Of a DNA stretch of 64,000 nt, positions 1 through 9,393 are shown one piece after another; position 1 is the first letter of the stretch; each line of letters opens with the position of its first letter. This DNA is from Actinomadura citrea (lineage in GTDB: Bacteria > Actinomycetota > Actinomycetes > Streptosporangiales > Streptosporangiaceae). Both the position numbers and the translations under genes were made by a program. The notes under the pieces are model-generated. The model ran no database searches. It worked only from the letters and a program-made list of their open reading frames with translations, and had not been told where the DNA came from. The stretch is from the NCBI RefSeq assembly GCF_013409045.1, contig NZ_JACCBT010000001.1:6324001-6388000 (forward strand), read 5' to 3'.

Positions 1-1
1 G

Positions 2-1681
<1,680 letters not shown>

Positions 1682-1691
1682 GCCGCGGGGC

Positions 1692-2093
1692 TCACGCCCG
1701 GCCGACCTCCATCGCGGTCAGGAAGACCAGGACGAACGTCACGACCGCCACCGCGCCGTGGACGGCGACCGCCGCGGCCGGAAACGCCTGCTCGGCGCCC
1801 CTGGCGTGGCGGCCGCCGCGGCCGACGAGCCAGCGGGTGAACAGCAGCAGCCCCTGGAAGATGACGACGAGCAGGGCCGCGAAGGCGACCCAGGCGTAGG
1901 CGGCGTTCCCCGTGACGACGTAGGCGATCCACACGACCAGGCCCGCGACGGCCGAGAGCGGATGCCCCGCCACGACCAGACGCGGGAACCGCGTCACCTT
2001 CGTCGAACGCCCCCCGTTGACCAGCCACACGACCAGCAGGTACCCGCCCGCGACGGCGGCGATGATCCACGCGCCCAATGCGGCGTACTCCAC
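1692..2093 (-). CDS. small four-helix integral membrane protein
   Basis: A 133-residue protein made almost entirely of four hydrophobic segments (about residues 5-25, 42-60, 64-86 and 105-127) with arginine-rich short loops. The GTG start at 2093 is chosen because a strong GAAAGGAG ribosome site lies six bases upstream and because the first membrane helix begins right after it; longer in-frame starts would add an unlikely polar tail. No family was recognised with confidence. Similar small uncharacterised membrane proteins are common in actinobacteria. It is convergent with glgX and appears to be a single-gene unit. Function unknown. Confidence 0.75.
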   Translation of the reverse strand: MEYAALGAWIIAAVAGGYLLVVWLVNGGRSTKVTRFPRLVVAGHPLSAVAGLVVWIAYVVTGNAAYAWVAFAALLVVIFQGLLLFTRWLVGRGGRHARGAEQAFPAAAVAVHGAVAVVTFVLVFLTAMEVGRA

Positions 2094-2228
2094 CCCCGCT
2101 CCTTTCGTGAGATTCTCACTCGTCCCCCTGCCGCCTAGTGTCGCTCCCCAACGCTTCCGGCATGACGGATTCGTACAGATTGGAGGACAGACCGTCACCA
2201 CACCGGTCTGACCGGTCGCCGGGCGGCT

Positions 2229-2267
2229 GGATCCCCTCTGCGGATCCCCTCGGCGGATCCTCTCCGC
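2229..2267. repeat. three tandem 13-bp units
   Basis: Three head-to-tail copies of a 13-base unit: GGATCCCCTCTGC, GGATCCCCTCGGC and GGATCCTCTCCGC. They lie in the spacer between the start of the membrane-protein gene (2093) and the stop of the reductase gene (2287). Each GGATCC is itself palindromic. Role unknown; they could form stacked hairpins at the end of the reductase transcript or simply be slippage. Confidence 0.75.
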
Positions 2268-2286
2268 GGAGCCGGGCGAGGCCGCG

Positions 2287-2988
2287 CTACACCAGCAGCC
2301 GGTAGCGGACGAACAGCACGCCCTCGTCCAGGTAGAGGGCGGCCGGGTCGAGCGGCACCTCGGCGTCCAGGCCCTCCAGCAGGCGGGTGTGGAGCGCGCC
2401 TCCGAGGAGGGTGGGGGCGATGTTGAGGCACAGCTCGTCCACGAGGGACGCCCTGATGAGCGCGGTGGCCAGCGAGGGGCCGCCCTCGCAGAGGAGACGG
2501 TCGAGGCCGAGGTCCTCGCGCAGCGCTCTCACGGCGGCGGGGAGGTCGACGTCGCCGTCGCCTTCCGCGACGGCCTGGAGGTGGCCCGGGACCTTGGCCC
2601 TGGCGTTCCGGGTCGTCACGACGATGGTGGGCGTTTCGGCCTCGGTGAACAGCGGGAGCGTCCAGTCGAGGTCGAGGGAGCGGCTCACCACGACGATGGG
2701 CGCGGGCGGCCCGCCGCGGCGCGCGCGCAGGTCGTCGCGCAGGCGCGCCGGGCCGAGGCGTCCCGTGCGGACGGTCCCGGCACCGACGACGATCCCGTCG
2801 GCCAGGGCGCGCAGGGTCCGGAAGACGCGGAAGTCGGCGGCGCCGCCGAGGCCGTCGGTCCAGCCCTCGGCGTCGGTGACGGACCCGTCCGCGCTCATGA
2901 CCATGCCGAGCCGCAGGCGGGGCGGGTCCCCGTAGGCCTCGTAGGGATCGACGCCGCCGGCGGCGGGCTCGGGCAGCAGACGGCGCAT
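2287..2988 (-). CDS. RibD C-terminal domain family reductase
   Basis: A 233-residue stand-alone protein of the RibD_C / dihydrofolate-reductase-like fold, the NADPH-dependent pyrimidine reductase family of riboflavin biosynthesis. Visible family features are LGMVMSADGSVTD near residues 27-39, the DGIVVGAGTVR segment, VVVSRSLDLD and the C-terminal LLCEGGPSLATALIRASLVDEL stretch with its GGP nucleotide-binding loop. No deaminase domain is attached and no other riboflavin gene is adjacent, so it may be a reductase of unknown substrate rather than the riboflavin enzyme. The ATG at 2988 is preferred; no clear ribosome site precedes it, and the divergent ligase gene starts only 63 bases away, so the two probably share a promoter region. 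Confidence 0.85.
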   Translation of the reverse strand: MRRLLPEPAAGGVDPYEAYGDPPRLRLGMVMSADGSVTDAEGWTDGLGGAADFRVFRTLRALADGIVVGAGTVRTGRLGPARLRDDLRARRGGPPAPIVVVSRSLDLDWTLPLFTEAETPTIVVTTRNARAKVPGHLQAVAEGDGDVDLPAAVRALREDLGLDRLLCEGGPSLATALIRASLVDELCLNIAPTLLGGALHTRLLEGLDAEVPLDPAALYLDEGVLFVRYRLLV

Positions 2989-3051
2989 GACCTGCACGTT
3001 ATCGGACCCCCGGGATGCCCTTTTGTCGGTGCCGGGGCGCAAGATGGGGGG

Positions 3052-4143
3052 ATGGACCTGCCGATCAGCCCGCCGCTGCCGCCGATGCTGGCCAAGGCGG
3101 TCAAGACCATGCCCAAGGGCGACCTGCTGTACGAGCCGAAGTGGGACGGGTTCCGCTGCATCGTCTTCCGCGACGGTGACGAGGTGGAGCTGTCCAGCCG
3201 CGGCGAGAAGCCGCTCACCCGCTACTTTCCCGAACTGGTCGAGGCCGTGCGGCGCGAGCTGCCCGAGCGGTGCGTGGTGGACGGCGAGATCGTGCTGCCC
3301 AAGGGGACGCGCCTCGACTTCGACGGCCTCCAGCAGCGCATCCACCCGGCCGCGTCACGGATCAAGCTCCTGTCGGAGCAGACCCCGGCGTCGTTCGTGG
3401 CGTTCGACCTGCTCGCCCTCGGGGACGAGTCGCTGATGGAGGTGCCGCTCGGCGAGCGGCGGCAGCGGCTCGTCGACGCCCTGGCCGGGGCGAAGGCGCC
3501 GATCCACGTCACGCCCGCGTCCGACTCCTACGAGCTGGCGCTGCGCTGGTTCGACGAGTTCGAGGGCGCCGGGCTGGACGGCGTCATCGCCAAGCCGCGG
3601 GACGTCCCGTACGAGCCCGACAAGCGCGTCCTGTTCAAGGTCAAGCACGAGCGGACGGCCGACTGCGTGGTGGCGGGCTTCCGCTGGCACAAGTCGGGGC
3701 CCATCGTGGGGTCGCTGCTGCTCGGGCTCTACAACACCGACGGCAACCTCCAGCACGTCGGCGTCGCGGCCTCGTTCACGATGAAGCGCCGCGCCGAACT
3801 GGTCGAGGAGCTGGAGCCCTACCGGCTGCAGGATCTCGCCCAGCACCCGTGGGCCGCGTGGGCGAACCAGACGGAGGCGACCGTCGACCGCATGCCCGGC
3901 GCGATCTCCCGCTGGACCGGCAAGAAGGACCTCAGCTGGGTTCCGCTGCGTCCGGAGCTGGTGGTCGAGGTGGCGTACGAGGCGATGGAGGGCGACCGGT
4001 TCCGGCACACCGCCCGGTTCCGGAACTGGCGTCCCGACCGGACGCCCGACTCCTGCACCTACGCCCAGCTGGAGGTGCCGGTGGCCTACGACCTCGACGA
4101 CATCTTCGACGGCCCCGCGACGAGCCCGCGCGTGGACCGCTGA
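3052..4143 (+). CDS. ATP-dependent DNA ligase, LigC type
   Basis: Seals nicks in duplex DNA using ATP. The 363-residue length and layout (adenylation domain then OB fold, no extra nuclease or polymerase domain) match the mycobacterial LigC group, which acts in back-up end joining and gap repair. Motif I is EPKWDGFR with the likely adenylated lysine at residue 30; VDGEIV (motif III region), GLDGVIAK (motif IV) and LFKVKHERTADCVV (motif V) follow in order. The ATG at 3052 was chosen because family members begin just before the MLAKAVK segment and because the reductase gene starts divergently. A LigD-type polymerase-domain protein is encoded at 14438-15520; no Ku gene is in the window. Confidence 0.93.
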   Translation: MDLPISPPLPPMLAKAVKTMPKGDLLYEPKWDGFRCIVFRDGDEVELSSRGEKPLTRYFPELVEAVRRELPERCVVDGEIVLPKGTRLDFDGLQQRIHPAASRIKLLSEQTPASFVAFDLLALGDESLMEVPLGERRQRLVDALAGAKAPIHVTPASDSYELALRWFDEFEGAGLDGVIAKPRDVPYEPDKRVLFKVKHERTADCVVAGFRWHKSGPIVGSLLLGLYNTDGNLQHVGVAASFTMKRRAELVEELEPYRLQDLAQHPWAAWANQTEATVDRMPGAISRWTGKKDLSWVPLRPELVVEVAYEAMEGDRFRHTARFRNWRPDRTPDSCTYAQLEVPVAYDLDDIFDGPATSPRVDR

Positions 4144-4155
4144 GGGCGGGGGCCG

Positions 4156-4180
4156 GCCGGGACGCCCCGCGCGTCCCGGC
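4156..4180. terminator. hairpin between convergent ligase and phoD genes
   Basis: Perfect nine-base arms GCCGGGACG and CGTCCCGGC around a seven-base loop, sitting in the 46-base gap between two convergent stop codons. No T-tract follows on either strand, so it would act as a structure-only bidirectional terminator; inferred. Confidence 0.55.
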
Positions 4181-4189
4181 GGCCCGTCC

Positions 4190-5881
4190 TCAGGGCTGGG
4201 TCTCGTTCCGGACGGTCTGCCTGATCAGCTCCTGATCCGGCTGCGCCGCCGCCTTCGCCGAGGCGTAGGGCCGCAGGTAGGCCTGGTGGACGCCGGGGAC
4301 GCGGTCCTCGATGACGAACGTCGCCTTGGTGGAGATGTCGGCGCCCGGGGTCCGGACGGTCGGGAGCGTCTTGAAGTCGGCCCTCATCTCCTCCTTGCCG
4401 ATCCTCGTCAGCACGTAGCCGCGCTGGTTGTTGTAGAAGCGCAGGTGCGGGTTGATCTTGAGGTAGGGGTGGGCGGCGGGGTCGGAGTCCGCGCCGTCGC
4501 CGGTGCTGGTGATGGAGGTGCACACCAGCTCCGAGCCGACCGTCCTGGAGTTCGGGTCGTCGTAGTCGGCCTTCAGGTCGCTCGCCCAGTGCGCGTGGAC
4601 GTCGCCGGTGAGGACGACGGGGTTGCGGACCTCGGCGTCCAGCCAGCCCTTGGTGATCCGGTCGCGGGAGGCGGCGTACCCGTCCCAGGAGTCCATCGAG
4701 GTCTTCTTGACGGGCCCGGCGGTGTTGTCGCGCTGGGCGAAGAACACCTGCTGGCCGAGGACGTCCCACCGGGCGGTGGAGCGGCGGAAGCCGTCGAGCA
4801 GCCACCGCTCCTGCTCGTCGCCGGTGATGGAGCGCTTCGGGTCGGTGGCGGCGGGGCAGTCCTTGTAGCCGTCGCCGCAGCCCTGGTCGTCGCGGAACTG
4901 GCGGGTGTCGAGCATGTGGAAGTTGGCCAGGCGGCCCCACCGCACCCGCCGGTAGACCTGGATGTCGGGGCCCGCGGGGATGGACCGGCGGCGCAGCGGC
5001 ATGTTCTCGTAGTAGGCCTTGAACGCGGCGGCGCGGCGGGCGCGGAAGGCGTCCTCGGAGGGCGTGTCGGAGCCTTCCTCGGGGATGAGGTCGGCCCAGT
5101 TGTTCTCGACTTCGTGGTCGTCGAACACGACGAGCCACGGGGCGGCCTGGTGCGCGGCCTGCAGGTCCCGATCGGTCTTGTACTGGGCGTGCCGCAGCCG
5201 GTAGTCCGCGAGCCTGACCGTCTCGGGGCCCTCGTGGTCGCGGACGTTGCCGCCCGGGATCGTGTAGACGCCCTTCTTGTACTCGTACTGGTAGTCGCCC
5301 AGGTGCAGGACCAGGTCGGGGTGCTCCTCGGCCAGCCGCCGGTACGCGGTGAAGTAGCCGTGCTCGAACTGCGAGCACGACACGAAGGCCATGGCGAGGG
5401 CGGGGCCGAAGGTGGCCGGGTGGGGAGCGGTGCGCGTCCGCCCGACCGGGGAGACGTGGCCGTCCACGCGGAAGCGGTACCAGTAGTCGCGGCCGGGGCG
5501 CAGGCCGTTCAGTTCGACGTGGACGGAGTGGGCGGCGTCGGGGCGGGCGGCGGCGGTGCCGCGCCGGTCGATGCGGCGGAACCGCGAGTCGGAGGAGACC
5601 TCCCAGCGGACGGGGACGGTCCGGGCGGGCATGCCGCCGAGGCCGTTCTCGTCGTGCGGGTCCAGGGCCAGGCGGGTCCAGAGGACGAACCCGTCGGGTT
5701 CGGGGTCGCCGGAGGCAACGCCGAGGGTGAACGGATCGGCGGGCAGGGCGCGGCCGCGGGGGGCTGCCTGGGCGGTGCCGGGTGCGCCGGTCACGGCGAC
5801 GGCGGTGAGGAGTCCGCTGGTGGCGAGCCCGCTGGAGGCGAGGAAGGCGCGCCGGTTCAGCGGGCGGGCGGAGTCGGCCAT
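4190..5881 (-). CDS. phoD: secreted PhoD-type alkaline phosphatase
   Basis: Extracellular metallo-phosphoesterase/phosphodiesterase of the PhoD family that releases phosphate from organic esters. The 563-residue product starts with a twin-arginine signal (LNRRAFLASSG followed by a hydrophobic segment and an AQA-A cleavage-like site near residue 40), as expected for PhoD, which is exported folded with its metals. An N-terminal fibronectin-like PhoD_N domain is followed by the catalytic domain with SCSQFEHGYF (about 168), GDYQYEY (about 195), FDDHEVENNW (about 254) and LTGDVHAHW. The ATG at 5881 is placed just before the signal peptide, with AAAGG upstream. Phosphate-starvation control is usual for the family, but no clear PhoP box was identified. 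Confidence 0.92.
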   Translation of the reverse strand: MADSARPLNRRAFLASSGLATSGLLTAVAVTGAPGTAQAAPRGRALPADPFTLGVASGDPEPDGFVLWTRLALDPHDENGLGGMPARTVPVRWEVSSDSRFRRIDRRGTAAARPDAAHSVHVELNGLRPGRDYWYRFRVDGHVSPVGRTRTAPHPATFGPALAMAFVSCSQFEHGYFTAYRRLAEEHPDLVLHLGDYQYEYKKGVYTIPGGNVRDHEGPETVRLADYRLRHAQYKTDRDLQAAHQAAPWLVVFDDHEVENNWADLIPEEGSDTPSEDAFRARRAAAFKAYYENMPLRRRSIPAGPDIQVYRRVRWGRLANFHMLDTRQFRDDQGCGDGYKDCPAATDPKRSITGDEQERWLLDGFRRSTARWDVLGQQVFFAQRDNTAGPVKKTSMDSWDGYAASRDRITKGWLDAEVRNPVVLTGDVHAHWASDLKADYDDPNSRTVGSELVCTSITSTGDGADSDPAAHPYLKINPHLRFYNNQRGYVLTRIGKEEMRADFKTLPTVRTPGADISTKATFVIEDRVPGVHQAYLRPYASAKAAAQPDQELIRQTVRNETQP

Positions 5882-6037
5882 GGAGGGTGACCTTTCGGAG
5901 GGGTCCGGCAGTGCTGCTCGCCGGACAGCCTCACGAAGATCGATGACCAGGGGGTTCCGCGCGGATGACGCCCGCCACAACAGAGACGATCTTTTTGGAC
6001 GGCGTTAGAAGATCACGCGGTGCGCGTGCGAGGATGC

Positions 6038-6089
6038 TAGACTTCCGAGTCGCAAATGCGCATAGAGATACTCCACCCTATGAATAGGG
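6038..6089 (+). promoter_or_regulatory. helR upstream region: -10-like hexamer and inverted repeat
   Basis: TAGACT at 6038-6043 resembles an actinobacterial -10 element. Downstream, CCCTAT GA ATAGGG (6076-6089) is an inverted repeat between the putative transcription start and the chosen ATG at 6104; outer bases ACTCC and AGT extend it imperfectly. It could be an operator or a 5' leader hairpin. The published rifamycin-associated element was not recognised here. Confidence 0.4.
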
Positions 6090-6103
6090 AGTGTAGTCGA
6101 GGC

Positions 6104-8515
6104 ATGGGACATCGTCAAGCGGGCGCTGTCAACCCCGCACGGGAAGAGAAGGCGGCGCGGGCCGCCGTGCGCGTCGAGCAGGAGTACGTGTCCCGCGTGT
6201 ACGCGCGGCTCGACGCCGAAAGGGACAGGGCCGCGACCGCGCTGCGGGAGGGCCCGGCGGCGGGCGGCGGCGCCGCCTTCCAGGCGCGGGTCGAGAGCGC
6301 CATCGCCACCGACGAGGCGGCCCGGCGGCTCGTCCGGCTGAACGCCGTCGAGCACGGCCTGTGCTTCGGGCGCATCGACCACCGCGCCGACGCGGACGGC
6401 TCCGGCGACACCTTTTACGTCGGCCGCATCGGCCTGCGCGACGAGGACCACGAGCCCGTCCTGATCGACTGGCGCGCCACCGCGGCCCGGCCGTTCTACA
6501 CCGCCACTCCGGGGGCGCCCGGCACCCTCGCGCGCCGCCGCCACCTGCACCTGCGCCACCGCGAGGTCGTCCGGCTGGACGACGAGGTGTTCGACCTGGA
6601 GGGCCTGGAGGAGTCCGAGCGCGGCGGCATCGTCGGCGAGGCCGCCCTGCTGGCCACCCTCCGCCGCGGCAGGACGGGCCGGATGAGCGACGTCGTCGCG
6701 ACCATCCAGGAGGAGCAGGACCAGGTCATCCGCTCCGGCCTCCAGGGGGTGCTGGTCGTCCAGGGGGGCCCCGGCACCGGCAAGACGGTCGCCGCGCTGC
6801 ACCGGGCCGCCTACCTCCTCTACACGCACCGCGACGTCCTGGAGCGGCGCGGCGTCCTCATCGTGGGCCCGAACGCCACGTTCCTGCGCTACATCGAGCA
6901 GGTGCTCCCCGGCCTGGGCGAGACGGACGTCGCGCTCGCCACGGTCGGCGAGCTGTACCCGGGGCTCAAGGCGGCGGCCGCCGAGACGCCCGCGGCCGCC
7001 GTCGTCAAGGGCGGCCTGCGCATGGCCGGCCTCGTGGAGGCGGCCGTCCGCGACCGGCAGCGCGTCCCCGCCGGCGGGCTGCGCATCGAGGCCGACGGCC
7101 TCACCCTGGTCGTGGAGGCCGACAAGTGCGAGCAGATCCGTGAACGCGCCCGTGCCCTGCGCGCCCCGCACAACATCCAGCGGCGCCGCTTCGTCCACGA
7201 CATGCTGGAGGCGCTCGCCTTCAACCGGGCCGAGCAGTTCGACCGCATCATGGACGAGCCGCTCGAAGAGATCGCCAAGTCCGGCGGGCTGCCCGCCTGG
7301 CTCCAGGAGCTGGTCGACGAGGCCGAGGACGAGCCCCTTCTGGACGAGACGGACCTCCGCATGGCCAAGGAGGCCCTCTGGCAGGATCCGGCCGTCAGGT
7401 CCGCCCTGGACGAGCTCTGGCCGGACCTGACCCCCGAGCGGCTCCTCACCGACTTCTACGCCTCCGCCGAGGCGGTGGCGCGCGTGGGCGCCGAGGCCGG
7501 CCTCTCCCCTGACGAGCGGGCGCTCCTGCACCGCCCGCCCGGCTCACCGTGGACGATCTCCGACGTCCCCCTGCTGGACGAGGCCGCCGAGCTCCTCGGC
7601 AAGGACGACTCCGACGACAGGGCCCGCGCCCGTGCGGCGCAGGCCGCGCTCGCCGAGGAGGAGCGCTACGCCCGCGAGGTCATGCAGACGACCGACGGCA
7701 CCGAGATGATCCTGGCGAGCGACCTGATCTCCGCGAGCGAGCTGGCCGAGCGCCACCACGACGCCGGCCCGCGCCTCACCACCGCCCAGCGCGCCATGGC
7801 CGACCGCGAATGGGCCTACGGCCACGTCATCGTGGACGAGGCGCAGGAGCTCTCGGAGATGGCGTGGCGGACCGTGATGCGCCGCGTCCCGACGCGCTCC
7901 CTCACGGTCGTCGGCGACATCGCCCAGACCGGCAGCGCGGCCGGCGCGGCGTCGTGGGGCCAGATGCTCGACCGCTACGTCCCGGGCCGGTGGCGCGAGC
8001 AGCGGCTCATGGTCAACTACCGCACCCCCGCCGCCATCATGAAGGTCGCCGCGGACGTCCTGGCCGCCGTCGCCCCGGACCAGACGCCGCCCGAACCGGT
8101 CCGCGACGACGGGCCGCCGCCGGCCGCGGTCGCGCTTCCGGTCGAGGAGCTGCCGTCCCTCGTCCGCTCGGAGCTGGTCCTCGTGACCGGCGGCGAGGAC
8201 ATCGGCGGCGCCTTCAAGGAGGGCCGCCTCGCCGTCATCGCCTCGGCGGCGCGCCACGCCGGCGTGCTGCGGGCTCTCCCGGACGCCGCCGTCGGCGCCA
8301 CCCCCGAGGCCCTCGACTCGCCCGTGGTCGTCCTGACCGCCGAGGAGGCCAAGGGCCTGGAGTTCGACTCGGTCGTCGTCGTCGACCCGTCCGGGATCCT
8401 CGCCGAGTCCGCCAAGGGCGGCCAGGACCTCTACGTCTCGCTCACCAGGGCCACCCGCCGCCTGACCGTCGTCCACGACGGTGACCTGCCGCCCCTCCTA
8501 TCGGCTCTGGAGTAG
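6104..8515 (+). CDS. helR: HelD/HelR-like RNA polymerase-associated ATPase
   Basis: Superfamily 1 helicase-like ATPase of the HelD group. Characterised relatives bind RNA polymerase, recycle stalled complexes and, in the HelR subgroup, help the cell tolerate rifamycins; that role is family knowledge here. The 803-residue product has an N-terminal coiled/clamp region (EKAARAAVRVEQEYVSRVY), Walker A GGPGTGKT near residue 221, Walker B-like VIVDEAQELSEM, a QTGSAAGAASWGQM segment and C-terminal LTAEEAKGLEFDSVVVVDP. The ATG at 6104 is preferred over in-frame ATGs at 6056 and 6080 because the likely -10 lies at 6038 and an inverted repeat spans 6076-6089. The last 18 bases overlap the convergent GntR gene. 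Confidence 0.87.
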   Translation: MGHRQAGAVNPAREEKAARAAVRVEQEYVSRVYARLDAERDRAATALREGPAAGGGAAFQARVESAIATDEAARRLVRLNAVEHGLCFGRIDHRADADGSGDTFYVGRIGLRDEDHEPVLIDWRATAARPFYTATPGAPGTLARRRHLHLRHREVVRLDDEVFDLEGLEESERGGIVGEAALLATLRRGRTGRMSDVVATIQEEQDQVIRSGLQGVLVVQGGPGTGKTVAALHRAAYLLYTHRDVLERRGVLIVGPNATFLRYIEQVLPGLGETDVALATVGELYPGLKAAAAETPAAAVVKGGLRMAGLVEAAVRDRQRVPAGGLRIEADGLTLVVEADKCEQIRERARALRAPHNIQRRRFVHDMLEALAFNRAEQFDRIMDEPLEEIAKSGGLPAWLQELVDEAEDEPLLDETDLRMAKEALWQDPAVRSALDELWPDLTPERLLTDFYASAEAVARVGAEAGLSPDERALLHRPPGSPWTISDVPLLDEAAELLGKDDSDDRARARAAQAALAEEERYAREVMQTTDGTEMILASDLISASELAERHHDAGPRLTTAQRAMADREWAYGHVIVDEAQELSEMAWRTVMRRVPTRSLTVVGDIAQTGSAAGAASWGQMLDRYVPGRWREQRLMVNYRTPAAIMKVAADVLAAVAPDQTPPEPVRDDGPPPAAVALPVEELPSLVRSELVLVTGGEDIGGAFKEGRLAVIASAARHAGVLRALPDAAVGATPEALDSPVVVLTAEEAKGLEFDSVVVVDPSGILAESAKGGQDLYVSLTRATRRLTVVHDGDLPPLLSALE

Positions 8516-9193
8516 GCCGGTCAGGGTCCGGTCGAGCTCGGCCCTGATGACGTCGCTCGCCGCCGCCGGGTCCTGGGCGCGGACGGCCTCGACCAGGGCG
8601 GCGTGGGCGGCCCTGCCGTGGGCGTGGTCGGACGCGCGGACGTCGACGAGGGAGGCGAGGTCGAGCAGGCCGTCGCGCAGGACGGGCACGAACCCGGCGA
8701 ACAGGTCGGCGAGGACCGGGTTGTGCGCGGCGGCGATGACGGCGGTGTGCAGGGCGATGTCGGCGTCGATGAACGCCTCGACGCCGGGGCCGGCGAGGGC
8801 CGTGTCGCGGTCGGCGAGCGCCCGGTCGAGGGCGGCCAGGTCGTCCGGGGTGCGGCGCTCGGCGGCCAGCTCGGCGGCACGGACCTCCACCATGGCGCGG
8901 ATCTCGTAGACGTCGGCGACGGAGGCGCGGCGGAGCCGGGCGGGCCAGTCCTCGGCCGGCTCGGTCGCGACGACGAAGACGCCCGCGCCCTGCCGGGCCT
9001 GCACGAGACCGGCTCCGGCCAGGGCGCGCAGGGCCTCGCGGACGGTGGAGCGGCCCACGCCCAGCTCCGTGGCGAGGGTCGTCTCACCGGGCAGCCGCGT
9101 GCCGACCGGCCACGCCCCGGCGGCGATCTGGTCGCGCAGCCGCTGCGCGGCCTGCTCGACGAGCGGGCTGGGACGGAGCGGGCCGAGCGGCAT
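8498..9193 (-). CDS. GntR/FadR-family (FCD) transcriptional regulator
   Basis: A 231-residue one-component regulator. Residues about 8-75 form the winged helix (LRDQIAAGAWPVGTRLPGE, then GVGRSTVREALRALAGAGLV), and residues about 90-225 form an all-helical FCD ligand domain with the DADIALHTAVIAAAHN segment that supplies metal-binding histidine and aspartate residues in this family. Members sense small organic acids and usually repress neighbouring catabolic genes. The gene is divergent from leuA and convergent with helR (18-base overlap); neither is a typical FCD target, so the effector and regulon are unknown. A ten-base inverted repeat at 9235-9263 lies between its start and leuA. Confidence 0.9.
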   Translation of the reverse strand: MPLGPLRPSPLVEQAAQRLRDQIAAGAWPVGTRLPGETTLATELGVGRSTVREALRALAGAGLVQARQGAGVFVVATEPAEDWPARLRRASVADVYEIRAMVEVRAAELAAERRTPDDLAALDRALADRDTALAGPGVEAFIDADIALHTAVIAAAHNPVLADLFAGFVPVLRDGLLDLASLVDVRASDHAHGRAAHAALVEAVRAQDPAAASDVIRAELDRTLTGLLQSR

Positions 9194-9234
9194 CGGGAGT
9201 CCTCCGGGGACGGCGGCGGGCCTCCAGACTAGGC

Positions 9235-9263
9235 CACCTCAGCTTGTCTGAGGAGCTGAGGTG
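9235..9263. promoter_or_regulatory. 10-bp inverted repeat between gntR and leuA
   Basis: Perfect arms CACCTCAGCT and AGCTGAGGTG separated by nine bases, in the divergent intergenic region. A TAGTCT -10-like hexamer for the GntR gene (complement of 9226-9231) sits at its edge. It could be an autoregulatory operator, or a hairpin ahead of the leuA leader. Inferred only from symmetry and position. Confidence 0.5.
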
Positions 9264-9279
9264 TGGTTGGGTGGGCGAC

Positions 9280-9324
9280 GTGTCGTGGCAGGGCCTTCTT
9301 CTCGGTCGCCGCGGCGGGGCCTGA
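9280..9324 (+). CDS. leuA leader peptide (14 residues, three consecutive leucines)
   Basis: Short frame starting at GTG (9280) and reading MSWQGLLLGRRGGA before TGA, with a GGGTGGG ribosome-site-like stretch just upstream. Three consecutive leucine codons (CTT CTT CTC) immediately before a strongly folding segment and 70 bases before leuA are the hallmark of ribosome-mediated attenuation, which is established for leuA in actinobacteria. CTT and CTC-rich leucine use differs from the CTG/CTC used in the surrounding genes, as expected for a codon-starvation sensor. Identification rests on sequence layout alone. Confidence 0.7.
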   Translation: MSWQGLLLGRRGGA

Positions 9325-9325
9325 T

Positions 9326-9371
9326 CCGGACCGGCACCCCGCCGCGGGGTCCGGTGCTGCCGGTCGTCCGG
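9326..9371 (+). promoter_or_regulatory. leuA attenuator stem-loops
   Basis: GACCGGCA (9329-9336) pairs perfectly with TGCCGGTC (9358-9365), extended by outer CCGG bases around one bulge; inside it CCCCG and CGGGG form a second stem. GGCACC can instead pair with GGTGC, giving competing folds. Together with the Leu-rich leader peptide this is a plausible attenuator controlling leuA by leucine supply. Confidence 0.6.
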
Positions 9372-9393
9372 CGATCGAACGAGGAACAGGCCC

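Noticed and set aside
6000-6104. Rifamycin-associated promoter element before helR
   Set aside because: No match to the published element could be recognised by eye.
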